A stretch of DNA of 64,000 nt. It comes from Mesostigma viride. Taxonomy: Eukaryota > Streptophyta > Mesostigmatophyceae > Mesostigmatales > Mesostigmataceae. The position numbers and the translations under genes are program-made. Under the pieces are notes generated by a model. It did no database searches and was not told the DNA's origin. It saw only the letters and a list, made by a program, of their open reading frames with translations. The first letter of the stretch is position 1. Every line of letters begins with the position of its first letter. The stretch covers positions 5,040,146-5,104,145 of the forward strand of contig RPFO01000154.1 of NCBI GenBank assembly GCA_009746045.1, read 5' to 3'. Of this stretch, positions 12,295-22,887 are shown piece after piece.

Positions 12295-13302
12295 GCGGTG
12301 CTGACCGGCAAGCTGGAGAAGCTGTTCGACATCGCCAAGGGGGCGAATTCGGAGGACTTAGCCGTGGCGGATCGTACGCTGGGCCAGGCGTTGCTTGACG
12401 TGTGGAACTACAACAAGCTATATCTATACGGCAAAGTCACGCGTGGGAAGGGCCACTATATTGCGGATGGCCACTACACCAATCTGCTCACGTACATCCT
12501 CCCGGCTATGCGGCAAGCGGGGGGAAGGGAAGGGAATGTGGAGCCGGCAGCGGTGGATGTACACGAGGAGGAAGCAGAAGGAAAGAAAAAGCCGGCCCAC
12601 AGCATTGCTTCAGTGCATTCCGCTTACAGTCGCACGCTGGCCAACACGTTTCTCCGTCTGACACAGGAGCAGACTGATGATCCTGCCTCAACGAAACCCG
12701 CGCCTGAGGAGGTGATGATGCAAAGGTGCAAATTCGCCAATGCAGAGGGGGAGAAGAAAGGCCAGAAGGTCTCTTGGACTTCTTTCAGGAACTTGGCCAG
12801 CCTTCCTATGATGGACGCCGTGATCGATTGCATCATGAGCTGCCAGGTTGGACCGGAAAAGCTCACCAAGTTGGTGGAGATCGCCAAGGATGTGCTGGAG
12901 TGCCTGCGGCTGACCATTTGCGCCAGATTCAAGGAGGATGAGACGCTGGAAGCGCAATGCAAGGACGCAAATGGCAAGGAGTTTGTGGCGTCTCATATTT
13001 TCGAACTCGTCTTCAATCTCCATCCTCTCGCTCGGCCGGTCGGCAGGAAGGAGATTGTGGCCAGATACCGGGAATTTTGGGATGTGGCCGTCATCATAAC
13101 GAGGAACATCGCCTACCTTCTTAAAGCCAAAAAACACGCCGCACATCTGAGGATTCCGAGAAAGGATATCAGTAATGGCAAGATCGACTTTCAGGAGATT
13201 CTGCTAAAAGAGAGCGAGGACAAGACGGTGGGTTTGGCACTTTTGGCTCCGGAAGCGTTCAGGAAGTACGCTCCAAAAGTTGGATTACTCGAAGGGGGGT
13301 GA
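12295..13302 (+). CDS. Unknown protein, 336-codon exon
   Basis: The exon follows a GATGTCGCAG acceptor. The open frame encodes a mostly helical domain with segments GKLEKLFDIAKGANSEDLAV, DVWNYNKLYLYGKVTRGKGH and a C-terminal VARYREFWDVAVIITRN. It stops at 13302. The preceding 255-bp intron holds three palindrome copies (12060, 12130, 12216). The next frame begins in the overlapping G/A-rich sequence (GGGGGGTGAAGGAGG), so the stop may reflect a frameshift in a homopolymer rather than a real end. Function not recognised. Confidence 0.5.
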   Translation, partial: AVLTGKLEKLFDIAKGANSEDLAVADRTLGQALLDVWNYNKLYLYGKVTRGKGHYIADGHYTNLLTYILPAMRQAGGREGNVEPAAVDVHEEEAEGKKKPAHSIASVHSAYSRTLANTFLRLTQEQTDDPASTKPAPEEVMMQRCKFANAEGEKKGQKVSWTSFRNLASLPMMDAVIDCIMSCQVGPEKLTKLVEIAKDVLECLRLTICARFKEDETLEAQCKDANGKEFVASHIFELVFNLHPLARPVGRKEIVARYREFWDVAVIITRNIAYLLKAKKHAAHLRIPRKDISNGKIDFQEILLKESEDKTVGLALLAPEAFRKYAPKVGLLEGG

Positions 13303-14816
13303 AGGAGGCGGCGATGAAGGGGCCGGTGAAGGGGCTGGAGAAGGCGAAGGGAAAGGGGAAGGAGACGGAGGCGAAGAAGGAGAAGGGGGCGAAGGAGGAG
13401 GAGGAGTGGGACGTGAAGTATGAGTGGCAGAGTGTGGACTGGGGCCGTCGCCGGGTCTGGTTTTGCTGTCAGGAACTAGACGGTGATGATGATGACAAGT
13501 CGCTCGTCAAGCAGGTGGCAGGCGAGGTTGCCTCAGCTTCAGCCCGCCCTTTCCCTTGGGCAGGTCCCTTCCGTGCCTGAGCCTGCTGAACTTGGCGAAC
13601 ATTTGGGGTGATAAGTGGAGTAACTTTCAGTCCAGGTGGTGGGCGTTCGGTCCTTGCCCGCCAGAATCGGACATTCCCCAACCGGGCGGGATGTACGATC
13701 ATGTGCTGAAGGCTTGCGCCCACGAGTTTTTCTCCAGGTTCGAACCGATGGTGATCGTGTTTGGTACCGAGACGGAGATTAAGGGGTTTCAAGAGATAGT
13801 GGAAAGGATCGGGAAAGGGAGTGAATTGTGGGAGCGGCTTGAACAGGGGGAAGGTGATGGGGGGCCTAGGCTCGGAAGGGCGAAGAAGCGAAAAGCTTCC
13901 CACGAAGCTGGGGGATTGTCCGCCGTGGTGGAGAGGGATGACCAACAGTTGTTGGAGGGAGGGGATGGAGGGGATGGAGGTCCGGCAGGAGGGTCTAACC
14001 GCGGAGAGACCCCCGTCGAGGTCAGAACGCAGCAGGCCGAACAGAGACGGGGCCTGAAGGTGATTCGGATCCGCCTGCGGCGAAGAAGCCCGCTTCTCAA
14101 GTGACTCGACGGGCAGTCGTGTCACTTGTTGAGGATGATGGAGGTGGGCCTTCCAAGCCTGCCGCGTCGCAGCCCGTTTTTCAGGTTCCGAAGAAGCAGC
14201 TTCGGGTTCCCCCGGCGACTCTGCCCACCCCGGCGCCTCTGCCCAGTTCTCAGGTACCGAAGAAGCAGCTTCGGGTTCCCCCGCCGACTCTGGCCATTTC
14301 TCAGGTACCGAAGAAGCAGCTTCGTAAGCCAGTTGTGGCAGTGGCTGATTCGGACGACGATGCTGAGGAGGAGGAGGAGGAGGAGGAGGACGACGATGCT
14401 GAGGAGGAGGAGGGGGAGGAGGAGGAGGAGGAGGAGGAGGAGCAGCCCGTTGCTACCAAGAAATCCGCCAAGGGTGGGAAGGCTGCGGAGCACGTTGCTT
14501 CCAAGAAATCGGCCAAGGTGGGGAAGCCTCCCAAGCCTGCCCTGCCTCAGAAACGGCGTCGAAAAGCAGTTGTGCTTTCAGATTCGGACGATGAGGAGGA
14601 GAAGGAGGAGGAGGATGGCGGCGGAGAGGAGGAGGACGGGGGAAAGGAGCGCGTTGCTTCCAAGAAGTTACCCAAGACCGCGAAGACTGCCAAGGTTGCC
14701 GAGCCCGCCAAACCCGCCCCGGCGCCTGCCCCCCACCCCCAGACGGGGTCTACCTGCGAGCAGAGGTCGAAGGAAAAGGCCAAAAAGGGTAAGAAAAAAT
14801 CTGCGAGTGAATTCTG
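13299..14816 (+). CDS. Unknown protein: Lys-rich linker, globular segment and acidic/basic tail
   Basis: Frames in order are 13299-13580 (Lys/Glu-rich, then EWDVKYEWQSVDWGRRRVWF), 13556-14104 (WWAFGPCPPESDIPQPGGMY, FFSRFEPMVIVFGTETEIKG) and 14101-14816 (three VPKKQLRVPP-type repeats, long acidic Glu/Asp tracts, and KKSAKGGK-type basic repeats). Alternating acidic and Lys/Ala/Pro blocks suggest a nuclear or chromatin-associated protein, but this is inference from composition only. A degenerate palindrome lies inside the frame at 13991. The donor GTATGT at 14817 starts a short intron with a CTACTAAC branch-point-like sequence. Confidence 0.4.
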
Positions 14817-14892
14817 GTATGTAGAGTGTTTTGATTTTTTACGGTTGGCAGTCCGATTTCTACTAACTCGATTTTAGTCATGCGTTGATGGC

Positions 14893-15474
14893 ATGATCGG
14901 TTTGCTCGCAGGTAATGAGGATGTGGAGCAGTTACTTCGCTTGGCTAATGTGGCGGTGGGCTTCGGACCAGCGGCTGTACATGCTGACACTTCCGGACGG
15001 GAGGAGCCTAAGGGGGCGGAAGACAGTCAGGCGGGCGATGAGGATGATGACAAGCCCACGTTGGAAATGAGACTTATGGACGGGGAAATGGGGTTCGGAG
15101 CACCAGAGGCCTTTTGGTGTGATGGGTGGACTTCAGCCATTATGCAAGCAGGGAACAAGGATACGGCTACGCCAATGTATGCCAAGCTAGAAGACGTCAT
15201 GCTTTATGGGCAGGTGTCTGGATACGACACCAAGTGGAGGGACGTCGCATTTAAGTTTTTCGCTGAGGGGGAGAAGGGAGGGAAGTTGAAGAACAAGTTG
15301 TGGTGGATGCCGCTGGACTACGCGATGAAGGTGGTAAAGCTGACGGATGGCAAGAGCTGGAAGGATGTGGAAGTCTGGGCGCCTGCAAAGGAGATCGATA
15401 AGAAGAGGAGGAACTCGAAAACGGAACAGCAGATCGCGGAAGCGAAATTACGGAAGAGGCCCTCGAAAGCTTGA
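14893..15474 (+). CDS. Unknown protein, last exon of the multi-exon locus
   Basis: The frame 14893-15474 contains TLEMRLMDGEMGFGAPEAFW and VMLYGQVSGYDTKWRDVAFK and ends in a Lys/Arg-rich tail. A TTGCTCGCAG acceptor ends at 14911, but joining to the donor at 14817 does not keep phase, so the exact splice is unresolved. The recurrence of YG-V-G-(H/Y)-(Y/D) here (LYGQVSGYD) and in the 12295 exon (LYGKVTRGKGHY) hints at a duplicated domain. Nothing identifies a function. Confidence 0.45.
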   Translation: MIGLLAGNEDVEQLLRLANVAVGFGPAAVHADTSGREEPKGAEDSQAGDEDDDKPTLEMRLMDGEMGFGAPEAFWCDGWTSAIMQAGNKDTATPMYAKLEDVMLYGQVSGYDTKWRDVAFKFFAEGEKGGKLKNKLWWMPLDYAMKVVKLTDGKSWKDVEVWAPAKEIDKKRRNSKTEQQIAEAKLRKRPSKA

Positions 15475-15769
15475 GGGGAAGTTAGCACTTGGACATGCGC
15501 TGGCAATGCTCGTCCTATGGTTAATACAAAGGTTAGGATGATGTCGAGCCTCTCCACGTAAAATTTACATGAATTACTAACTTTCAAGCATCTCGATGTG
15601 GAATGTACGCTCAAATTGACATGAATTAAGCATTATGACACCAAATTAGCTCGAAAATACGCGATCGGACGCCAAATTCGCGCGAAAAAAAGATATCGGA
15701 CGATTGAAACTAGCGTTTTTTTCTTGCAAAATGCGCCAAAAATGACCCCATTCCGCGTGGGACCACCCC
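15475..15769. other. Gene-free junction between the palindrome compartment and the gypsy element
   Basis: The sequence is A+T-rich, with two related motifs (ACACCAAATTAGCTCGAAAA and GACGCCAAATTCGCGCGAAA). The gypsy RNase H reading frame loses similarity to its family at about 15,770 on the minus strand. This is the best candidate for one end of whatever truncated the gypsy element. Confidence 0.5.
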
Positions 15770-17634
15770 CTGGTATGGCAAGTCTGGGTTGGGGCCCACC
15801 AACAAGGGAGCAGTGGTAAGCTTCTGCTTCAACACATCAAAAGCTTGCTGGCATGCTGCAGTCCACTCAAAGGGAACATCCTTCTTGAGCAGGGCTAACA
15901 GGGGACCAGAGATGGCCGCCATGTCAGGGATGAACCGTCGGTACCAGCCCACCAGGCCCAGAAAGGATCTGACATCATGAGCTGACTTCAACACAGGCCA
16001 CTCCAAAACAGCAGAGACCTTGCTGGCCTCAGGAGTCATACCTGCAGCGCTCAGCTGGTAGCCCAAAAACTTCACCTCTTGGCCCCACTCCACCTTGGAC
16101 CTCTTCACCGACAGATGATACTGATGGATCACTTTAAGGACCTCCTCCACGTTCTCCAGATGCTCCCTGAAGGTACGAGAGTGTACCAGAATGTCGTCCA
16201 GGTAGACGACCACACAAGTCCTGAAGACCACCCTGGTAGTGTCACACAAGTGGGCAATGTCCTTGAACCTGGGGTTGCGAAGGTCAGGTGAGATCTGGGG
16301 AAGGGCATTTCCAGTCAGGTGGCCAAAGATGGCATTGACAAACATCTGCATGGTGGCAGGACTGTTAGAGGCACCCATGGGCATTACTGTCCACTGGAAC
16401 TGTCCCCATGGAGTAGAAAAGGCCGTCTTGGGGATGTCCTCAGTAGCCACCCTGATCTGCCAGAAAGCATGCCTTAGATCAAACTTGGTAAAGAAGGCAG
16501 CTCCTGCAGTCCTCTCCAGCAACTCATCAATTCTGGGCAGAGGGTACCTGGACTTGACAGTCACCTTGTTCAGTCCCCTCAGGTCAATGCACAACCTCCA
16601 CCCCCATCATGCTTGGGTACAAGCAAACACCCAGAACTGAAAGGACTGTTAGCTGGAAGGATCAGACCAGCCTCCAACAGGCCAATAAGTATGGTCTTCA
16701 GCTCTGCCATCTCTGCAGGGCCCATCCTGTACATAGGCACAAAAGGAGGACGAGCACCCTCTACCAACTTGATGACATGTGTGATGGGTCCCTCAGGAGG
16801 ATACTGGGGCATCTTGTCCTCAAAGATGGCTCCATACCTGTCCAACAAGGCATCATGCTGCTGTTGTTGCTCAGTGGTGACAGTAGAACTGACAGCATTG
16901 ACAGAATGACCACTAGCAGACTCAGGTTCATTAGGCACCAAATGCAGGAAAAAGATGTGTTCCACTGGATAGGTGGCCAAATAAGACAGAGTATGCTTGG
17001 CAGACCACACATGCTTCAGTAGGGCAGCCCGTTTCTCCTCCAAAGTCGGCTCTTGGTCCACCCCTTTCGCACCTGCTTCCCCTCCCTTGCCATCATTGAC
17101 AGCTGTCTGTGTGGAACAGCACTCAGTGGCTGTTCTTCTCCCCCCTGGCAACACACAGGTAGCATCCCACACTGTCCCATCCTTGAACTGGACCACCCTG
17201 TCAGGCCAAGAAATAGCAGGATTGGTGTCAGACAACCATGGGATCCCCAAAATCACATCTGCTGCCGTGAGGGGAATGACATCTGCTGTCACTTCCAAAG
17301 TCTGGGATGAACAAACTTGGAAGATGAGCTGCACATAGCCAGGTGAGCAGCTTCTCCTGCCATCAGAATACTGCACCATGACAGGTGTGGGGTGGGTCAA
17401 CACAGGCAACTTCAACTCCTGCACCAAGGATGCAGCAATATAATTACTGCCAGCACCAGAATCAATCATAAACAAGCAAGCTGGTTGAGCCAAAGGAACT
17501 GGCACGTTGAGGAGCCTAGCCTGAAACTTGAGTAAGTGACCTGGTACAGGAGGACCCACAGGGACAGCAGGGTCAGAAGCACCCACAGTGTTCACTGGCC
17601 TAACGTCAACAGCAGGCAGGTCAGACCTGGCCAT
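15770..17634 (-). pseudogene. Gypsy pol fragment: retropepsin and reverse transcriptase
   Basis: The 17634-16579 frame has the retropepsin motif FMIDSGAGSNYIA and a later VILGIPWL, the second conserved protease block, then the start of RT. The RT continues in a second frame, 16594-15710, with MCIDLRGLNKVTVKSRYPLP, FDLRHAFWQI, the catalytic VVYLDDILVHS and SFLGLVGWYRRFIPDMA. The frames switch at the G-run near 16,600, where one missing base breaks the DGGWRMCID-type block. RNase H similarity stops just after its first strand (about 15,770). The element is therefore dead in this copy. Gag and pol are in different frames, 26 bp apart. Confidence 0.9.
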
Positions 17635-17660
17635 GACAGAAGGATGACCTGGGGACCCAA

Positions 17661-18767
17661 CTAGTTTTTTGACTCAGGTGGGTCTGGGAGTGCTCCACTG
17701 CCTGATGGTGGAGGCTGCTCAGGTGGTGCTGGAGGCTCATCCTCGTCCCCCCCATCCTCCTCATCTGCCAGCAACTGCATGAGAGCGTTCACCATCCTAC
17801 GCTTATCCTGCCTGCTGAAGGGCCGAGCGCGGGACTGGAACCTCCCCGAGGGCTGGAAGTTGGGCTGGAACCCTGGCTGCATCCGGTGATCGCCAGCAGG
17901 AACGCCAGGAGGTAGGCTGGGTGGCCTGGGGGATGGCAGGGCGCCAAAAGGTCCTCTCGTGGCAGGGGGAAACTGGTCCCGTCTAGAGCAGTCCCGTGCA
18001 AAGTGACCTGGCTGGTTGCAAATAAAACAGTTACCCTGGGTGGGATCCAAGGCATTGAGCTCCCCCAGGAGGTCATCCAGCTGGTTCAGGGACTTCTTGA
18101 TGGGTGGCACTGGCGTGGCCACAGGCTCCCACTTGACAGAAAAAGCAGGCACACGACAGAGGGTGAGCACATAAGACAACACCTTGTCCCATTGCCAGTC
18201 CACGTAGTCGAACTGGGAGAAGTGCTTGTCCACATCCAGTCGCACGTGGGGAGCCATGCCATGCAGGAGTCTGTGAAGCGCCTCTGCGTCAGAGCATTGG
18301 GGAATCTTGGCTCTAAGGTTGGTGAATTGCTCCACGAACTGTGGCAGCGTCAAACCAGCCTGTGTACAGTTAGCCAGTGCGTCCCGATCCATGCGAAGCT
18401 GATCCTGGGGTAACAGAAACCGGCGAAAGCCCAATAGGAGAGAGGGGAGGTCGGTACACGCACGTCCAGCCACAGAACGCAAAAACTCATCAAAACGGTC
18501 GCTGGCACTGTCGCTCATCCGCTGCCTAACCATTCTCTTCTGGATGTCCATCGTGAGACGTTCCTCTGCCTTGGGCCCGTAGTTGGCGAAATGGATAGCG
18601 AAGACATCCTGAAACTTGGTGGAGAAATGGTCGAAGCTGCGATGGGTAAGGTTGGTCAGCGATAGCTTGTCTACCGACTCCACCTTGGGAAAAGGAACAG
18701 TACGAGGATACAAAGACGTGAGCTCCATCACTGGGGCGTGTGGTGCATTCTGATTCTCCGGCAATGT
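17661..18767 (-). pseudogene. Gypsy gag, C-terminal part with CCHC zinc knuckle
   Basis: It encodes the capsid-like helical region (LLGFRRFLLPQDQLRMDRDA, FTNLRAKIPQCSDAEALHRL) and a nucleocapsid zinc knuckle, CFICNQPGHFARDC (C-x2-C-x4-H-x4-C), followed by a Pro/Arg-rich tail. The apparent Met at 18776 lies in the inserted copia-like LTR and is not a true start. The real upstream sequence is at 34830-35479. It ends 26 bp before the protease-RT frame. Confidence 0.9.
18763..18767. repeat. Target-site duplication AATGT, left copy
   Basis: It directly precedes the left LTR of the plus-strand copia-like element. The matching copy is at 34830-34834. Confidence 0.9.
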
Positions 18768-19421
18768 AGTTAGCATATTGGGGCACCAATGTGCTAGGTG
18801 GATGCAGGTTGAGGAGACCTTTCCAACGCCGTGTCAACCGCCTAGAACAGACAAGGGACGAGAAAGTTATCAAGTCCCGAAGTACTGCCGACCGGTGGGC
18901 GAGGGCGGTGCACACTCAGGGCATAGTGGACAGGACACGTGGCAGGCCGTGCCTGCACAGGCTTAGCCTGGACTCTCACGTGACTGGGACACAGTGTACT
19001 GAGAGCTCAACGGTACTGTGGCTAGTAGAAGCCAGTAACCAGCCAGCAGGTCTGCAAGGATGTAAGTCCTTGCAGGACTGTGGCAGGTCCTGTGCTGTCC
19101 TAGACACAGGATAGCCAGAGATTCCTGTATGCTGCCTGCAACGAGGATGCAAGGCAGCGATACGAGGCTCTGGCAATGTAGCGTTGCCCAGCGTTGCTCA
19201 TGACCGAGGAACAAGGATGGAACGAGGTTGCATATAGCTCGAGGCTCAACGAGGCAACGAGCGTCTTCACACACGAACCTTGGTCGTCACGACGAGTGGC
19301 GAGCCTATCGAGGGTCGTAGGCCTGGTGTGAGGATAAAGGTTGCTAGCCAGCAGCCTAGGGTCATTCCAGCCGGCAAGGACCAGGAGCTCACAAGCTCTG
19401 CTGACGAGTTGCTGCGCAAAT
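18768..19421 (+). repeat. 5' LTR of element A
   Basis: 654 bp, starting AGTTAGCATATTGG and ending CTGCGCAAAT. It differs from the 3' LTR (34176-34829) at about four substitutions (around 18798, 18861, 19004 and 19063). The ends are not the usual TG...CA. No clear tRNA-type primer-binding site follows at 19422. Confidence 0.93.
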
Positions 19422-19444
19422 CGTACTATTGCTTCCACGCTTTC

Positions 19445-19792
19445 ATGTCTGGTTCATCGTCAAGCAGCCACGGTGCTGGTGAGGCGAACGAGCAGAGAGA
19501 CGCGCAAGCGTTTTTCCCCTACCGTAACCAAGCAAACGCTCCAACATTCGTGCAAGCGGCCTACGTAGCGAGGCACTTGGCAGAAGAGGGGTGGGTGGCG
19601 GTGAGTGGGGGAGGCAACAGGCCAGCGGCGGCGGACCCGATTATACAACGGGCTCGCGTCGTGATTTCTCCAGGTGAGACGGGGCGAGTGGCGGTGGAAG
19701 AGTTGGTGCGCCTACGAGACGCGCTAGCTGAAACTGCTAATCGTGTGGAGGTCGCTTATCAGGGCGCCCATATAACACTTGCCGGTCTCGAC
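19445..19792 (+). pseudogene. Element A ORF0, N-terminal part, cut by element B
   Basis: The frame starts at ATG 19445, 23 bp after the LTR, with a Ser-rich start and then FFPYRNQANAPTFVQAAYVA. It is interrupted after the TCGAC target site. Removing element B restores one frame through to 28243: the residues before the break (ITLAGLD) continue as LAREALSQIV. The combined product would be about 378 residues. No known domain was recognised. Confidence 0.85.
19788..19792. repeat. Target-site duplication TCGAC, left copy
   Basis: It is next to the left LTR of element B; the right copy is at 27450-27454. Confidence 0.95.
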
Positions 19793-20265
19793 AGTTAGAA
19801 TGCGGTGGGATATATTGCTTGAGAACACTGAAAGCTGTGAGCAATGAATTGCTTGGTTCATTAGAAAATAGGTTTACCCTTTATCAACGTTCCTCTCACC
19901 GGCTGCGCCGCCAGTGACCGTTGGGTGCAGACCGTTGGCCCGAGGCCGCACGATGACAGGTAGCTGCCTAGTCACTGCATCGTGCGATCACAAATCAATG
20001 CACGCTGCAGTACGGTCCCTATCTAGGATACTCTAGTACCGTCCAATGACAGGACACTACGTATACTGGGTACTGACATCTGTCACGTACCTCAGTACCC
20101 AAAGTACCTATCTAGGGAAACGTATGCGACTCGACTAGCATCCCTATCTGCATAGCCCACGTGGTATTTATATTCACATACCAACGTGGGTTTACAAGGC
20201 TTATTCATACGTTGTATTCACAATGCCTTTGAGACTTAGTCTACAGCAAAGCATGGAGACTAACT
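19793..20265 (-). repeat. 3' LTR of element B
   Basis: 473 bp with terminal inverted repeats AGTTAG and CTAACT. It is identical to the other LTR except for one A in GAAAGC near 19833. As in element A, the LTR does not begin with TG. Confidence 0.95.
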
Positions 20266-20639
20266 CCAGTATTGTTTTATTATTTATTTCTTAATGCAGG
20301 TCTGCACCCCCAACATTATTGTTATTGTTTTTAAGTTGATTAGGGGTACAAAAGAGACATGGCTGGTTGAGCCAGGTTGGTTACAGCTGGCTGTTCTGGC
20401 CAGGTGTTATATTGCACATTAAATAAGGTGTACACAGCTGGCTGGTTTGGCCAGGTACTGAAGCACACATTAAGTAAATGGATACAAAGCTTGTGTCCTC
20501 AAGCTGCAAATGGATACAAATCTGACCTAGCCAGCACTCACACCCCACAACGAATGTGTTGAATTTTATGGCGCCCAGCAGCTATCGCTGTGGTAAGGGG
20601 GTGTGGTGGTTGTGTACTGTGCTATGGCCAGTCATTTAT
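20266..20639 (-). other. 3' untranslated region of element B
   Basis: Non-coding segment between the RNase H end and the 3' LTR. It contains imperfect repeats of a CAGCTGGCTGTTCTGGCCAG type (about 20385-20460). No strong polypurine tract borders the LTR. Confidence 0.6.
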
Positions 20640-22867
20640 TCAAACACTGACTCTGATATCATAGGGGTTCATGTTCTGAAAGAGGAGCTGGTACTGTTGG
20701 CCAGCAGCATCCCGCAGCTTCGTGAGAGCGTCTGCTGGGTTGTCCTCATCATCCACATGAGTCCAGCTGGAAAAATAGGTGGCCTCCTGTTTGAGGATCA
20801 CCCAATCCAGTCAGTGTGGACAGCAGCAGAGACAGATTTCTTGGTTAGAAAACTGATCACAGATTGGCTGTCAGTATAGAGATGTGAGATGACATTGCAT
20901 GTGCTGCCTGCCTGGGTTTGTAGCCAGGTGAGCATGTGCTGCAGGGAACGAGCATGCAATGCAGCAGACACCACAGCACGACATTCAGCTGAGTTGCTGC
21001 TGCCAGGTTTTCTGCGGTGTAGCCTGCTGTACCAGGAAGTGAGGGACATGTAATCTGACCTGTTGGTGAGAAAAAACAGCCCTGATTCCCGTGCCCCCAT
21101 CTGATTGATTGTTCTGCTCTCCATGGAGCTGTCCATGACACATTGGATGTGGATGTCTTCCATCAGATTCAGGCCATGGAGGATGAGGGGGGGACAGTCA
21201 TTGACCAACTTCCTGATGTGACTGCATTTGATCTTGACTAGAACATCATGGGTGACCCTGCTGATGACAGCTAAGGGAGCCCCACAGATGGCTGACCACC
21301 ACCCCAGTTTGCCCTGAACAGTGGCACACATATGTAAGGGGAGGTAGTTGTCCTGCAGCAGATCTAGACAATCTTGGATATATTCTGCAGGAGGGGAGAG
21401 AGAGCAGACCCACTGATCTGGCTGCCTATGCAGCTGCAACATGATGCCACAGAACTGGATGGGGGTTGTGCTCAATTCCACCTGTTTGCCAATCTCATAT
21501 GATTCCTGGACCTGCTGAATAAAGGTTTCCACCTCAGCTCTAGGCCCACAAATGAGTTGGTCATCTCCATGCCACACAAAGAACAGCAGTCCAGAGGGGG
21601 TGGGTACAACAAAAAAGCATGGGTCCAGGTCATCATACGTGGCCTTGAGCTTTTTGAATACTTCCTCTGCTGAGTCTCTGAAAATTTTTGGGGCACTGAC
21701 AAGCCCTTCCACCCCAATGTTGATGATAAGGTGGGGCTCATCAATATAAGGTTTCCACACAGCTGGGGTGTCTACCACGTACACCTTCCCTTTCCACACA
21801 GATTCAGCCTTTTCTGGGTCCCCCCTGAGGAAGGCCCTTTTAATATCAGTGGCTTTGCAGACATAGTCTTGGCCTGCATTGAGGTTGTGGAGGAAGAGGG
21901 AGAGCATGATCCTGAGTGAGGTTTGTTGCAGCCCAGGTGTGTATGTTTCCCCTTTTGGCAGTGTGGAGGTCCCCTTTAATTCTGTGACACATGGTCTGGC
22001 ATGGAAGATTGGGGAGCCCACTTTTTGTGGTTTTTGTTTGAGAACAAATTTTAATCTGAGCTTTTTGGCTCCCTCTGGCACGTCCCATGAAGGGGTGACA
22101 GGCGGTTTGTATTGAGGGTTTTTGGGGTTGGGCAGGACCCATTCCTGCCTGGCTTGGTGGACAATGGCCATCAGCCACTTGGTAAACCCTTTTTGTGTTT
22201 TGCATTCTTGTATGACGTGGGAGATTTGGTGGGGTGAGTGCATGGCTATGTCCCACTTACCCAGCCCAAAGGCTGAGGGATGGAGGAACTGGCTGTGCAC
22301 TAACTTGTCCAGATCAGGGATCTCCCCTGGTGCATACTGAGTGTTGACTGCCTTGATGACAGCATCCATACCAGGGACAATACTGGAGAGAGGGATTTTA
22401 AAGTGGTCCAGAGGAACTGCACCCACCCCTGTGACACTGAGCTCATTAGCTGAGATAAGCACCCCAGGATAGGATACAAAAGGTTCCCCCAACAAGGTGT
22501 TACCAGAGTACCCCTCCACCACCTGGAAGGGTGTCTGAATACCAAGTATAGGGAGCATCACTTGTCCCACTACATCCAGTGAGCTTTGGCCTGAGAAATC
22601 CTGCACCCGTGCCCAAAATGAAGGTGCAATCTCAAGACCAGGGATGGCTTGTGCACTGATCACACTGACCTGTGCCTGAGTGTCTATTGCCAGGGTCCAG
22701 GGGTCCTGACTAGTGCACACAGCTGAGACTTTTGCCAACCCTGCGGCCACAGCAGCTTGTTGCTTATGTGACCTGTGTAATGCTTGCAAGGCGACTGCCA
22801 ATCTTGACCTCAGAGCGGGAGGGTTGGCAGACAATTTGGTGCCTTGGGGCTGAGCTAATGCTTCCAA
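20640..22867 (-). CDS. Element B pol part 2: retropepsin-like, RT and RNase H
   Basis: It reads on from the integrase ORF in a different frame, with open sequence extending upstream of 22867 into an overlap. The N-terminal domain has AIDTQAQVSVIS and later NTLLGEPFV, matching the two conserved retropepsin blocks (D-T/S-G-A and I/L-L-G) except that Gly is Gln. The RT has TDIKRAFLRGD and the active site FVWHGDDQLICG, where copia RTs have YVDD. The RNase H has SNSAECRAV and HLYTDSQSV. The frame stops at 20798, but a one-base shift there continues as VDDEDNPADALTK to a stop at 20640, so this copy has a frameshift in RNase H. Confidence 0.9.
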
Positions 22868-22887
22868 CCCAGCTACCTCGTGCCTGG

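Larger units (their letters stand above)
178..14012. repeat. Dispersed 22-bp palindrome family centred on CTGCAG
   Basis: The consensus is half-site GGGTCTMGCTG followed directly by its reverse complement. Copies start near 178, 251, 330, 409, 496, 1444, 3105, 3199, 3288, 3341, 3733, 4144, 7999, 8049, 8157, 8265, 8375, 8442, 9606, 10063, 10710, 12060, 12130, 12216 and 13991. Those at 3105, 8049, 8157 and 8265 are perfect palindromes. Others carry compensated or uncompensated changes, such as GCGGGTAGACCC in the right arm. Copies fall in intergenic DNA, in introns, and occasionally in apparent coding sequence (13991). None was noticed after 15.7 kb. Function unknown. Confidence 0.9.

Noticed and set aside
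18526-18915. Separate gene spanning the gypsy/LTR border
   Set aside because: The frame crosses an insertion junction and is a shadow of gag and LTR sequence.
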